This document shows, piece after piece, positions 46,501 to 58,317 of a stretch of DNA of 64,000 bases. Position 1 is the stretch's first letter. Every line of letters starts with the position of its first letter. The stretch is from Pyrus communis (Eukaryota > Streptophyta > Magnoliopsida > Rosales > Rosaceae): positions 17,812,088 to 17,876,087 of the forward strand of contig NC_084811.1 in assembly GCF_963583255.1 (NCBI RefSeq), written 5' to 3'. The notes below the pieces were generated by a model. The model saw nothing but the letters and a program-made list of their open reading frames with translations. It was not told the DNA's origin and did not search any database. The translations under genes were made by a program, and so were the position numbers.

Positions 46501-48568
46501 TGATTACAACAAACTTAGAGAGTAATAACAAAGTAAATATTGAAAACAAGAATCGAAGTACACCTAAAAATTCCAACAACTCAATCTTGAATTGTATGAA
46601 CGTTTAGGCCTCTTCTCCTCTAGTTGCTGCGGCACAAGGGGTTTTGGTGAGTTTTGGTGGTTATGGATGATGTAGAATGATGTGTTTAGGGTAGGGATGG
46701 ATGTAGGGGAAGGCAAGGAGTGTTTTTGGGTAGAAAATATGAAGAATGGTGAAGTATGGTAGTGCTAGAGAGAGGGGAGGAATTTCTGGCGTGAATGAAT
46801 GTGTATGAGAGATGGTTTTCTGAAATGGAAGAGTGTGTGTTTTGTGGCTGCAATGCATGCTTATTTATAGGTGAAATGGGGGGAACATGATGACTAGGAA
46901 TTAGGTGGAAAGCTGAAATGGTGATGGGAGATGCATGTGGCTGAAATGCATGTGATTAAAGGGTGGGAATGCATGTGCTTTGACAGAAAATAAAAGGGAA
47001 TGCTGGAAATCTGGAATGGGAACTCACGGCATGGTTGTTTTCTGGTGGTGAATGGGTTTATGTTTGAATGGTGCATGTGGGTTGATTATTTAAAGGGAGT
47101 GCATGTGGATTAAAGGTTGGATGAACATGAAATGCACGGTTTTGAGAAATGATTATGGATGCATGTGTTGAATGATTATGGGTGTATGTGGGTGGAAATG
47201 CATGTGGGAATGCATGTGATTTGGCTGAAATGAAAGGTAGTGGGAAGTGCATGTAAGCCACGGCAAGGAATGCATTTTCTGAATGAATGAAGGAAGGTTA
47301 TGTGGAAGGGCTTGAACAAAGGTAGAAGCACGGCACAAAGGTGAATGGGTGATGTGTGAATGTGGTTGAATGATTAAAGTGTAAATGATTAATGAATGGT
47401 TCTTTGTTGATGGTGGAAATCTGAAATGATGAAGTGGAATGTGCATGTGGCTGCAATGGTAAAGGATGGGAGTGCATGTGCTTTGACAGCTAGGTTGCAT
47501 GTGGAATGTGACTGTAATTGATGGAGTAATGCACGGCAAAAGGGGATTGTGGTGCAATGATGGTGTTTTGCACGGCAATGATGGGGAAAGAATGTGTGGA
47601 TGCATGGTTGTGTTGGTGATGAATGTGAACTCTTTGTTCTTCATTTTCATTCCTTTGGTCTTCAATTTCGTCCATCTACTTGGCTTTAAGCATATGCAAT
47701 CCATTCCAATCTCTAATTTGCTCCAAAAGGCTCCGAAAGGCATCCTTTTGCATCCTTAGCCATATGAACCTATAAACACATGAAAATGACTTTAAACACT
47801 AAATTAAGTAAGAAAACACAACATAAATGCATAAGAACTAGCTAACTAAGGTACATAAATATGCTCCTATCACGAATGCCTCGTCAACACTTATAATTTT
47901 CATTGAACTTAATGATCTTTGTTGAATGTCTCTATCATGCGTATTCCATAGTTAGGGACTTTGATTAAGAATAATTTGGTTGTAATGCGTATTCCATTCA
48001 ATCCAACGAATTTAGGGAAATCTGAAAGTTAATTTAAGCGGACCTAATTAACTTGGAGCATTGAGTTTCACAACTTATCGAAAGACCAACTGAGAATCAA
48101 TATTGTATGCAAGTGTAACATGTGTGGAGAAGAACCCCTTGGCTATTCCATCATCCATATTTTCATCACATTCATATTTACATTTTGTCTTTAATTATAT
48201 TCTGTCTTTTTAATTTAATATCGTCCAAACACATTCCCCCATATTTCGTTGAGTCTTAATCATTCGTATTTGTTTTATTTTTGTATCTTTAAGCTTTTGG
48301 AGTCATAAACACTTTCAAATTCGTCTAAATCAAGTTCTAGTTTCTATTTGAGTCAATTTGATTGTTTTAAGCAGTTTGAGTCTTTCAAAGCTATTCTGAG
48401 TCATAGTAGTTTTGTTAAGAATCTTTACATTTAGTTTTTGTGTTTGAAAGTCAACTCAAAATAGATTAGCACCCCTAGTTAATCCCCGGTTAGAACGATC
48501 CCTACTTACATCATTACTACAATTGTAACAAATAGGGTTTAGTTTGTGTGCGTATAATATACGTATCA
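43533..48568 (+). mobile_element. Element G 5' LTR, split by solo LTR H
   Basis: Starts TGATAGGAGCATATTTAGG and ends ACGTATCA before the primer site. TATA-like CTATAAATAC at 44896-44905. ORFs at 44105-45153 are His/Pro/Ser-rich translations of CATGCATTC-type LTR repeats, not genes. Insert H occupies 45598-47872. Confidence 0.88.
45598..47872 (-). mobile_element. Solo LTR H inside the element G 5' LTR
   Basis: Plus reading TGATGCGAAAATAG...CTCCTATCA, 2,275 bp, flanked by CGAAT on both sides (45593-45597 and 47873-47877). The uninterrupted sequence is present in the G 3' LTR near 55675, which proves the insertion. It is an Athila-type LTR related to that of A, with a TATA-like site (minus CTATAAATAA) at 46861-46870. 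No internal region remains. Confidence 0.92.
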
Positions 48569-48573
48569 AATTT

Positions 48574-48591
48574 TGGCGCCGTTGCCGGGGA
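48574..48591 (+). other. Primer-binding site of element G (tRNA-Asp type)
   Basis: TGGCGCCGTTGCCGGGGA, five bases after the 5' LTR. It matches the sites in A and E. Confidence 0.88.
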
Positions 48592-48789
48592 TTGGCAAAG
48601 TTGCTAATCCCTTGTCTTGAGTCTTGTTTAAATTGTTTAGTTTAGTTTCTGTTTTGTTTTAATTTTTTTTTTTTTTTGCACCGTGTGTATGTGTTTTTGT
48701 GCCGTGTGTGGCAACTTGTTTTCTTACTTGTGCCAAGTCTATTAAGTTGGTTACTTATCTTGTTTACTTTTGTGTGTAGGTACTAGTTT

Positions 48790-49690
48790 ATGACCCGTAG
48801 CTCACAACCTGTTCGTGAGCAAATCTCCGACTTTGACGGTGATTTCGAGAGGACTTTGAGAAGGAACAAGAAATTGCAAGAGTCTAATCGTCCTAGTCCC
48901 GAACCTGAAGTAGAAGAGGAAGCCACGGATTGGGTTAAAGAGGAAGTACCAACCATGGCCGTGGATAATCGAACCATTAAAGAGCTTTCTGCCTCAGGTT
49001 TGGCCAATGCAGCCCCTCTTTGCATTCAATACCCCGCGGCTGCCCAAGGCAAGACCGATGAATTCGAATTGAAGTCAAGCTTGTTGCACCACATTCCGAA
49101 GTACCATGGGCTTTCCATGGAAGATCCCAACAAGCATCTCAAGGAGTTCGAGGTTGTGGGCGTATCGCACTGCGGGCGTATCGCACTGCCTACAAAACCC
49201 CCATTGGGATGTCACCTTTTCGGCTCATCTACGGGAAGCCATGCCATCTTCCCGTCGAACTAGAGCATCGTGCACATTGGGCCGTCAAAACGTTCAATAT
49301 GGACCTTGATGCCGCAGGTTTACATAGGAAGCTTCAATTATGTGAGCTTGATGAAATCCGAAATGAAGCATATGAGAATGCCCGGATTTACAAGGAGAAA
49401 ACAAAGGCATTTCATGACAAGATGATTCGTGCCAAGACGTTCTCTATTGGGCAGAAAGTGTTGTTGTTCAATTCTCGCCTTCGGTTGTTTCCGGGTAAGT
49501 TGCGTTCCAAATGGGTTGGTCCTTTTATTGTCACTAATGTTTTCCCTCATGGTGCAGTGCAAATCAAAAGTTCAAGGACGCAGTAAGAATTCAAAGTGAA
49601 AGGGCATCGATTGAAGCCCTATTACGAGATGTTTGAGGAGCATGTCGTGGAGGAGGTACCCCTCCATGCCGTGGAACCTAGTCAAGCTTA
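48790..49690 (+). pseudogene. Gag N-terminus fused to integrase C-terminus (element G)
   Basis: MTRSSQPVREQISDFDGDF through HLKEFEVV (about 122 codons) is the Athila gag start. At 49158-49189 the sequence jumps to integrase through a 16-base tandem duplication (GGGCGTATCGCACTGC twice). Integrase C-terminal motifs follow: [56 protein letters not shown] and [16 protein letters not shown], with a frame change and then VKGHRLKPYYE. The gag frame runs on only to 49263. Most of gag and all of protease, RT and RNase H are deleted. No functional product is expected. Confidence 0.85.
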
Positions 49691-49962
49691 AACGGAGGTA
49701 CCGTCCGGCTGCAAGACGTAAAAGCAAGCGCTACTTGGGAGGCAACCCATGCATTCAACAAAGGAAGACTTAGAAAGCACTCCAATTCCAGATTCCTAAA
49801 AAAAAAAAAAAAAACTCTTCTCTTTGTTGCTATTTCGTTTCTGCCTTGTTAGGTTGTTTATTTATTGCTGTTTGTTTATTAATTGTGTGAGTCTATGATT
49901 GTAACATTGAGAAAATGTTTGATTTATTGATAGGCACTACTAAACAAAGAAAGATGGAGCCT

Positions 49963-50619
49963 TCACAAAGGGCGTTTACTTGAAGCCCCACTACGAGGAG
50001 TCGAAGCAGAAGGCATAGAAGCGGGAGGCATAGGGGCAGAAGACATCGGAGCAGAAGGCATCGGAGCTAGAGCATTCCAGGCCTCAATACTTGGCCAAGC
50101 GCTGGATGACCCAGGAAAAAGGTGCCTCTGGAGATAAGTAGCAAGCTTTTGAAGGTCACTTTGAATCCGACCTTCAGATTCTTGTAGCTCATCAAGCTTC
50201 CTCTTCATGCCCGCCGAATAGTTATTTGCAAGCACATGCAAACTTCTATTCTCGTACTTAAGCTGCTAGATCTCCTGCTTGAGACTTTCCACCTCTGCCA
50301 TCAATGATTCCACCTGACGGGAGCGGGCAAGCAGGCGTTGGCCCATGTTGGACACAGAACTCGCACACTGAACACTAAGTGCGAGGGACTCTTGAACGGC
50401 CAACTCATCGGACCGTCCTGACAGCAGCCTACTATCTTTTGGAGTGAGGAGGTTCCTAGCTACTATTGTAGCTATTGTGGCGTCCTGCATCACGGAGTCT
50501 TCACCTGTAAGAAGACCGTTAGAAGATAAGAAAGAAGGGCGCCATACGTTACCTTGACGCGGCGCGCCCGTATCACTGCTAAGTCTCAATTCCAAGCTAA
50601 GGTTCGATGAGTTTGCCAT
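49963..50619 (-). pseudogene. Antisense coiled-coil ORF carried by element G (one nonsense codon)
   Basis: On the strand opposite to the element, from ATG at 50619 to the stop at 49963, about 218 codons. It has the same protein as 22956-23642: SSDTGAPRQGNVWRPSFLSS, VARNLLTPKDSRLLSGRSDE, RQVESLMAEVESLKQEI, then one in-frame TAG at 50266-50268, then YENRSLHVLANNYSAGMKRK and a shorter APMPPASMP tail. Only this codon breaks it. Its position between the pol remnant and the promoter-like block is the same as in element A. Function unknown. Confidence 0.7.
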
Positions 50620-51790
50620 TTTCAAAAGTGTTCAAAGAGAAGGGGTGGATGGAGTTAAATTTCGAAGGGCCGGAGACGATTTTCAAGAATGGGAGATCTT
50701 CAGAGTGTGTTTGTTGTGGTGATCGATAGTTCTATAAAAAGCCAAGGCGACGCGTCCACCGATTCAAAAAGTCGGAATTTCCGGCGTAATTTTGGCGACG
50801 CTTTCTCGGCTTTTCAGAAGACGTGTTCAACTTTGTCAAAAGATTTCTTCTTTTCAGACAACACGTGGAGGCCATCATCGCAACTACACATCTTTAGCCG
50901 ACAAGCGCAAAGTTCGGCGACGCTTTCTCTGTTTTCAGAAAACGCGTGCAGCTTTGTCAAAAGGAGCCGCATCCGCACTGCTACGTGTCGTTCAGAAAGG
51001 GCAGGGGCGTCGTTCAGAAATCGAAGGGGCGCCTGCTCAGAAATCGAAGGGGCGTCGTTCAGATATCGAAGAGACATTTGTCGACAAGGGTAAAAGAACT
51101 GTACCACCACTTGATATTATCTCTATATATGTCGACATTCGTCTTTTATGGCAAGGCAAACCTGAAGAAAATGCCCAACTCTCCCTCACCTCTGAGGGCG
51201 CACTCCCAGCAAAGCCTTTCGAAATACTCAATTCTTTCTTCTTCCCCAAAGATGATACCAGATGCCTGGAGTACAGATGACCCAGGAGGAAACGGCACAA
51301 CAAATACATGTGCTGATTCATTCACCGCTTATTCAAAAGCAAAGGTATCTCATATCATCAAGGTCAAAAGCAAAAGTATCTCATATCATGCTCTTTCCCT
51401 GTCTTTTTCTTTGTCCTTGTTCTTACTTGCATGGCAAAGTAAAAGAAGCAATCAGCCGGCGCTTGGAGTCAGTCTTCCGATCTGGAGCCAACTGCCTGGA
51501 ATCTATCCCTGATTGCTTACCTGGCGTTGCTCTCGAGTAGTCATCTTCAACGGTTGATACACTTCCAGAGAAGGGACCACTCCTGCAAAGATTGAACAAA
51601 GAAATAGATTACAGGAGGAAGCTCAGACCTTCGGGGGAGACCCTAAAGGGAATCCTGCTGCCCAGATCAAGAGTAGCACAAAGGAAAATCAACGATGGGC
51701 GGCAACCAGTTCGAGAGTAAGCCTGTGGAATCATCAAGATCAAGGCTCAATGCAATCAACAAAGAGAAGATGGAAGTTACACTCCATAAC
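50620..51790. promoter_or_regulatory. Promoter-like block of element G
   Basis: Inverted counterpart of 21661-22955. It contains the GACAAAG/ACGCGT-type direct repeats (near 50810 and 50930), the 24-bp units (CGTCGTTCAGAAATCGAAGG) at about 50990-51075 and a TATA-like CTATATAT at 51123-51130. Several overlapping ORFs in this block are chance readings of the repeats. Confidence 0.5.
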
Positions 51791-53610
51791 CAGATTTGCG
51801 TCCCTAAACTCTTCTCTTTGTTAATTACATCCTGTCATGTTTAGTATGTTTAAGTGCTTTTTGTGTGTTTACTTATGTTTTGTGTGAATCTATGCTTAAA
51901 ACATTGAGGACAATGTTTGATTTAAGTGTGGGGGGGTAACTAATGTTGTTAATTTAAATTCGTGGGATTTTATCACCCATTACTTCACATGTTGTTTCTT
52001 GCTATTTTTAAGTGTTTTTAAGCGTGTTTAGTGTGTTTTGACTTAAAAATTCGAAAATCACATAAAAATTTGAAAAACATGTTTTGAAAAGCCTAAAAAG
52101 AGTGTTTTGAGTCGTTTTTGTGTCGTAGGTCACCTTCCAACACAATGATAAGGATTTGGTTTCTAATTGCATGACTGTTAAAAAGAGTTATAAACATAGA
52201 GAAAAGTTTGATTTACTCTTGGTATATGCTTGGTTATGGTTATAATGTATGACTTCACATGCAATCATAAAAGAAAAAATTCGTTTTTGTAACATGCTTG
52301 AAGGAAGGAACTCAAACAAACGCTACAACCCTGTGAGACTCGAGCCATTACCTTCTTTTGAGAGTTATTTTCTGTGATTCTTTGTTTTCTAAAGTTGTTG
52401 CATGATCTCATTATTCCTTGCTTGGTTGCTACTTAGAATGCAATTGTATCATGATAGAACTAAATGCTAGAACTTATATCCGTTTCATTCAAAGCATGAC
52501 ATTGAATTGCATAACATATATCAAGATGAAGTTGTGTAGTTGCCACCATAGCCAAATAGCCTTACTTCCCATATTTCATATATATTAGTTTTAACCCCGT
52601 CGAGCCTCGTTTATCCTATTTTCTTTGCTAACCACATCACCCCTTACCTAGCCTAAAGTAGGACTTTCCTATACCCTTGATCTTAAAGTATAGTAAGCAT
52701 GACTTAAATGAATTCCTTTTGAGTTACATTATGCAAGAAAATGAGTGTGGGGGAGTAAAAGTTTGTTCTTACGTTTATATGTATGTTCCGAGATTCAAAA
52801 GAAAAAAAAAAAAAAAAAAAAAAAAAGAGTGAAAATAAGTAAGAATGAACTCACGAGCGTTGATGGTTGAAGAAAGGGTCCAAAAAGTTGAATATGGCCC
52901 TAAGTTTTGTGTGACTTTCCCTTGGGTGTTCAAAGTTGATTTTTGCGTTCTAAAGGGAATTCTAAGTGCCTAATTCAAATACTTTGCTCACTATTGCTTT
53001 AAGAATGTTTGTTTATCCTTCACCTTTCATTGTTAGCCAATACCCTAGCCCCGTTACACCCCTTTGACTTCTATCTTGATCGTTATGTGTTCAATAATGT
53101 GGAGTTTGGAATTGATATGAGCATATGGTGTCACTGGTTCTTGCATCTAAGTAGTAGCATTCCATTCATGAGATCATACCTAAACATGCTTATTAACTCC
53201 AGAAATTGCTTCCTTTGAAATAAATATATGTGAGTGTTCATTTTTATGTTTACATCAATCTTCTCACATATACCTAGTGTAGGGTGTGTAGTCAGAAAAT
53301 CTGTGTGAAAAACGAGAGTATATCTTGTAAGGATTTAGGCAAATTCTCTAAGGCATGTTACTACATTCGAAATGTGTTTTAAATGCTTAATTGTGAACTA
53401 GTATGTGGTGACTATGATTAAAAATGTACTTAAGTGTAGAGATGGCTAAAATCTGTGGGAATAATGATTTTTAACTTGTTATGTGCATTGGAAATCCGTG
53501 AGACGATTGTTGGAAGGTGTAGGTGGTGTTTTGTTCGTTTTGTCTAGTTTCGTGTTCTTTTGTTGTTTTGTTTTGCTCGAGGACTAGCAAAAGATAAGTG
53601 TGGGGGTATT
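51790..53610 (+). other. Element G 3' non-coding region
   Basis: The inverted repeat AAACATTG/CAATGTTT (51899-51918) is followed by AAGTGTGGGGGGG (G run 51930-51936). A second tract GTGTGGGGGAG lies at about 52745, and the polypurine tract AAGTGTGGGGGTATT directly precedes the 3' LTR. The A run at 52802-52826 is low complexity. No coding sequence. Confidence 0.75.
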
Positions 53611-56367
53611 TGATAGGAGCATATTTAGGCGACTTACTTTGCTTGTTCTCGTGCATTTACGTTGTGTTTCTTTAGTTATTTTAGTCATTTATGCTTCTTT
53701 TGTGTGTTTTCAGGATATTAAGACGTGTTTGACGAAAGGATGCATTGTGGAGTGTTTTGGAGCACTATTGGGCTAAGGATGGATAGCTTATACTTGGAGC
53801 CCAAGTGTTGGATGAAATTGAAGGCCTTGTATGCACTTGAAGACACAAAACAATGGCCCTAAACCAATCACATAACACCTTGCCATGGGCTTAACACAAA
53901 CACCATTCCTTGCCATGCAAGGATGAGCAATTTGGGTCCATTTCATGTACTTAAACTCTAGCCCAATCCACAATCACTTCAAAGCCATGCAAAACCTTTC
54001 AACACCCTTTAATCATCCCCCTTTAAGTTATGATTTTATTTCCTAACCCTACATGCATTATTTATTAGCATCTTCACATGCATTCACACACACTTTACAC
54101 ATTCAAACACTAGCCAAAACCGTGAGCTCCCATTCCCTTATGCCATTTTCAGATTTCCACCCACTAACCTAGTCATCAACACATGCATTCCCTTCACATT
54201 CACCCACATGCACTCCCACTCTTTAATCATATGCACTCCCATTCTTTAATTCAACCACATTCCAATTCAACACATGCAATTACACACACCACTCAACCCT
54301 TTTTCCATCCTTTGTGCCGTGCATTCCCAATCCCTTTCCATCAATTCACATGCATTTCCCCCTAATTCCAACTCACCACAAACAAGCCACATGCATTTAC
54401 ACCCCACATGTCCCTTTAATCATTCAACCATAAAGCCACATGCACTCCCATTTCTCTTCCCATTCACCCTTTGCCGTGCATAACCTTGACATTTCTAATC
54501 TAATCCACAACTTTTCCTAGCTGTTTGCATGTGCATTCCCCATTCAAACTTCCAGCTTTCATTCTACATTATTGCAGCTGCATCCTCTCACCCTTTAATC
54601 ATTAAGCACATGCAAAACTTCATCATTCATCACACATTCCTTGGCATACAAAACAGCACCATTTAAACCCCAAAACAACTCTTTGCCGTGCCTTTTTATC
54701 ATTTCCAGCATCCACACACATTGCTGCAGCTTTCCAACTTTCATTCTTCATCATTGCATCCATTCCACATGCATTCTTCATCATTGCACCACAATTCAAT
54801 TAATCCCACACTCCATGCCGTGGCCTATTCTCATTTCAGCACACTCCACATGCAATTCCAGCTTTTCTCCTTCTCTTTGCAGCCACAAGTCACATGCATT
54901 CACTCATAATCATTCACCAAACATGCAGCCACATTTCCACCCACCTCCTAGCTGTTATGTTCCCTCCATTACTCCTATAAATACCCTTGCATTCATTCAT
55001 TCAAGGATCTCATCTCATTCACAACACAAACACAACCCTTGTGCCGCAAATCCCCTTCCATGTCTGTGCAGTTTTTCTCCTCCATTGCAGCCACTATCCA
55101 ACCACTTCCCATCCCTCCAAAACACTTCACATAATCCCCAAAGCTCACCTTAGACCTTGTGCCACAACAACGAGGAAGAGAAGAGTGCCTAAACGTTCAT
55201 ACAATTCAAGTTTGAGTTGTTGGAATGTTTAGGTGTTTCTTTGATTTCAATGTTTGAATTCAATTTTCTTTGTTTTGTAATGGAAGAGAAGAGTGCCTAA
55301 ACGTTCATACAATTCAAGTTTGAGTTGTTGGAATGTTTAGTTGTTTCTTTGATTTCAAGGTTATGAGGAACTAAACCCCCTTTAGCTAGGGGGTGATTCG
55401 AAACTATGTTTATATTTGCAATATGAATTGATTACTTTTGGTTGGAATTTCATAAGTTGTGGATTCAATTTGTTTAACTGTTTGATTGATAACTTATTTA
55501 TGTATGTTCATTGAGATTGCAAGCTTAATTTTCATGCATGAATATGACGCTAGAATATAAGTGAGTTTCACCTAATCGTTATGAACTTATATTCACAAGT
55601 AGTGGAGGTTGCTTATAAACAATCGCGTTAAACGAATTCTTGGCATAAGTTTCATGCGTATTCCATAGTAACGAATGCCTCGTCAACACTTATAATTTTC
55701 ATTGAACTTAATGATCTTTGTTGAATGTCTCTATCATGCGTATTCCATAGTTAGGGACTTTGATTAAGAATAATTTGGTTGTAATGCGTATTCCATTCAA
55801 TCCAACGAATTTAGGGAAATCTGAAAGTTAATTTAAGCGAACCTAATTAACTTGGAGCATTGAGTTTCACAACTTATCGAAAGACCAACTGAGAATCAAT
55901 ATTGTATGCAAGTGTAACATGTGTGGAGAAGAACCCCTTGGCTATTCCATCATCCATATTTTCATCACATTCATATTTACATTTTGCCTTTAATTATATT
56001 CTGTCTTTTTAATTTAATATCGTCCAAACACATTCCCCCATATTTCGTTGAGTCTTAATCATTCGTATTTGTTTTATTTTTGTATCTTTAAGCTTTTGGA
56101 GTCATAAACACTTTCAAATTCGTCTAAATCAAGTTCTAGTTTCTATTTGAGTCAATTTGATTGTTTTAAGCAGTTTGAGTCTTTCAAAGCTATTCTGAGT
56201 CATAGTAGTTTTGTTAAGAGTCTTTACATTTAGTTTTTCTGTTTTCAAGTCAATTCAAAATAGATTAGCACCCCTAGTTAATCCCCGGTTAGAACGATCC
56301 CTACTTACATCATTACTACAATTGTAACAAATAGGGTTTAGTTTGTGTGCGTATAATATACGTATCA
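53611..56367 (+). mobile_element. Element G 3' LTR
   Basis: TGATAGGAGC...ACGTATCA, 2,757 bp, TATA-like site at 54975-54984, uninterrupted version of the 5' LTR. Confidence 0.9.
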
Positions 56368-56554
56368 CCTAGTGGCAGTCAACGGCGTCTGCTGCTCCTA
56401 ATTTGCTGGCATACGGAATGCTGGAGTAACGCAAGAGTAATGAGCATGTAGTTGAAAGAGCTGAACACACATTGCTTTAATAGGGTCCGAGCAGCACAGA
56501 TTCCTTCAACAGGAGCTCAACATATACTATATGTATGGACTCAATGAAATAACC
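56368..56554. other. Unassigned DNA between element G and hAT right arm
   Basis: It begins with CCTAG (the right flank of G). It is not rich in the hAT-arm motifs and has no coding match I can support. It may be hAT interior. Confidence 0.35.
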
Positions 56555-56784
56555 AATTCGAGTTTAACATTTAATAAAGGAATGTGGTTTCAGTTTCGGT
56601 TCGGTTTTAGAAGGCCGGAACCACAACCAAACCATTTTTTCTTCATTCGGTTCGGTTTAAAATTGAAACTGTTTTGAAATCGCAAAACCAAACTGTTCGA
56701 TGCGGTTCGATTGGGTTCGTGTTTCGGTTTCGATTTTCGGGTTCAAGTGCCACCCCTAGCCAAACTTGTCCCGTAGCTTCCCGC

Positions 56785-57125
56785 TGCGCCGACCATGCTC
56801 TTCAGTGTGAAAGGGTAAACCAATCCCTCGACATCCATATGGGTATACTTTTCAGTGCAAGATTGTAAACTAATTTCTCGACACTTATTTGGGTCTACTC
56901 TCCAGTGCGAAAAGGCAAACTAATCCCCCGACACCTATATAGGTATGTTCTCCAATGCGATAAGGTAAACTAATTTCCCGACACCAATCTGGGTCTGCTC
57001 TCTAGTACGAGAGGGTAAACTAACCCCCTGACACTCATATGGGTATGCTCTACAATGCCAAAGGATTAACTAATTCCCCGACACCCATCTAGGTCTGCAC
57101 TATAGCATGAGAAGGTAAACTACTC
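56785..57125 (+). repeat. Tandem repeat of about 60 bp in element C 3' region
   Basis: About six units with the core GGGTAAACTAATCCCCCGAC, then ACCCATATGGGTATGCTCT and CCAGTGCGA. Such arrays between pol and the 3' LTR are known in the Tat/Ogre group. Confidence 0.85.
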
Positions 57126-57684
57126 CAGAATATCCAGATATGGATGGGTTGTGCGACTGTTCAGTTTCCCCTGAATACATCGACTATTTACGCCAGACGA
57201 CTCCCAGAATTAGAAATAATAGACTTTTTCCTAAAAAGACTTAGCCGACTGAAGGATTCAATTATGTGGGAGCCTGGGTCTCTAACCGGAAGAAATGCTA
57301 AGTTCAGGATTTCTGCCCATGAAAGAATTTGCGTAACTAGATGGTCCGTCCTCAACGTGCAAGTCTTTATGAACGTAACTCAACTCTAAAGTGTTGTAAT
57401 ACTAGTTAAGCGACATGCAAAATCAAGTTACAACTCAGAAGGATATAGCCTTTGAGGCGCAATTCTGCCTGCACCTTTAGCCTAAAACGTATTCGAGAGC
57501 CAGTGACGATGCTTGAAGTGGTCACGCGGGTCGTCTGCATCTGTAAGTAAGACGCCCAATCGATGACCCAAAGGTTGGCAACCCAAGTTAATCTGTAAGC
57601 CGAGACTTACACCTGCAATGACTATGCAAACTTGTCTGCTTATTTAAAAGCAGCGTTTCCAGCTGACGGTCTACAATTTAAGTT
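57126..57684 (+). other. Element C 3' non-coding DNA
   Basis: No gene or repeat family recognised. Short ORFs (for example 57144-57389) have no supporting motif. Confidence 0.4.
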
Positions 57685-58040
57685 TTGCAAGAGCTAAAGC
57701 TGAAATATACAACTATAGTAGCTACGCGAATTTCCTCTACTTTCTATAAGAAGCATGTGTTAGGCCGTTGGCTTTATAAGTTAAAAATTTTGTAACATGA
57801 CCCGGGAGGGCCAAGGTCGTGCAGCCGCTAAAGCCAAAATGTACGATTAAAGTAGCTACACGAACTTCTGTGCTTTCTACAAGAAGCACGTGTCTGGCCG
57901 TTGGCTTTATAAGTTAAAAGTTTCACTATACGCCCTGAGATGGCTAAGGCTCGTGAAGTCGTTGAAGCCGAGATTCGCAACTATAGCTACGCGAACTCGC
58001 CTACTTTCATTAGCTCTATAAGTTAGAAATCTTGCATTTT
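57685..58040 (+). repeat. Tandem repeat of about 120 bp in element C 3' region
   Basis: Three units share AAAGCTGAAATATACAACTA, TAGCTACGCGAA, TTTCTATAAGAAGCA and GGCCGTTGGCTTTATAAGTT. The third is more decayed. Confidence 0.8.
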
Positions 58041-58317
58041 TTTTTCTGTTGCAAGTAAAGCTCCTTGAGCCCTGAAGCTGAAACTAAAACCTAAGTAATG
58101 ACGTGGGATCAACTGCTTCATTGAAGCAGCTCACCTAGCCGCCTGTCCTACAGTAAAGTTTTGCAATAGACATGGCAAAATTGAAGGATGAAGCATAGCA
58201 AGGAAAATTGTTTATTAAATTTCTAGCAAATTGATAAACCAACTCAAAGGCCAACAAAGTTCAAATAAAGCAGAACAAAAAGGAAAAGAAGAAAATTCCT
58301 AAGTCTAAATAAAAAGA

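Larger units (their letters stand above)
43533..56367 (+). mobile_element. Athila-like element G (deletion derivative)
   Basis: It has two LTRs (2,756 bp without insertion H, and 2,757 bp), primer site, a gag fragment fused to an integrase tail, an antisense coiled-coil ORF, the promoter-like block, and a 3' region with polypurine tracts. The two LTRs differ at roughly 15-20 places by eye, so insertion is young. The right flank is CCTAG; the left flank is internal element sequence because of the duplication to the left. Confidence 0.88.
35990..56758. mobile_element. hAT-like DNA element, split by elements E and G
   Basis: The left end reads AGGGGTGGGCG and the right end GTGCCACCCCTA, a short inverted terminus. 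GCCAAACTT lies outside both ends (35981-35989 and 56759-56767); hAT elements make 8-bp duplications, so one base may be chance. Both termini are rich in GGTTCGGTT and AACCAAACC motifs common in plant hAT elements. Only about 80 bp remain on the left and about 200-390 bp on the right; the rest is inserted LTR elements. There is no transposase. Confidence 0.7.

Noticed and set aside
56785..57125. CRISPR-like regularly spaced repeat
   Set aside because: The units are contiguous and diverged with no unique spacers, and the sequence is plant retrotransposon DNA.
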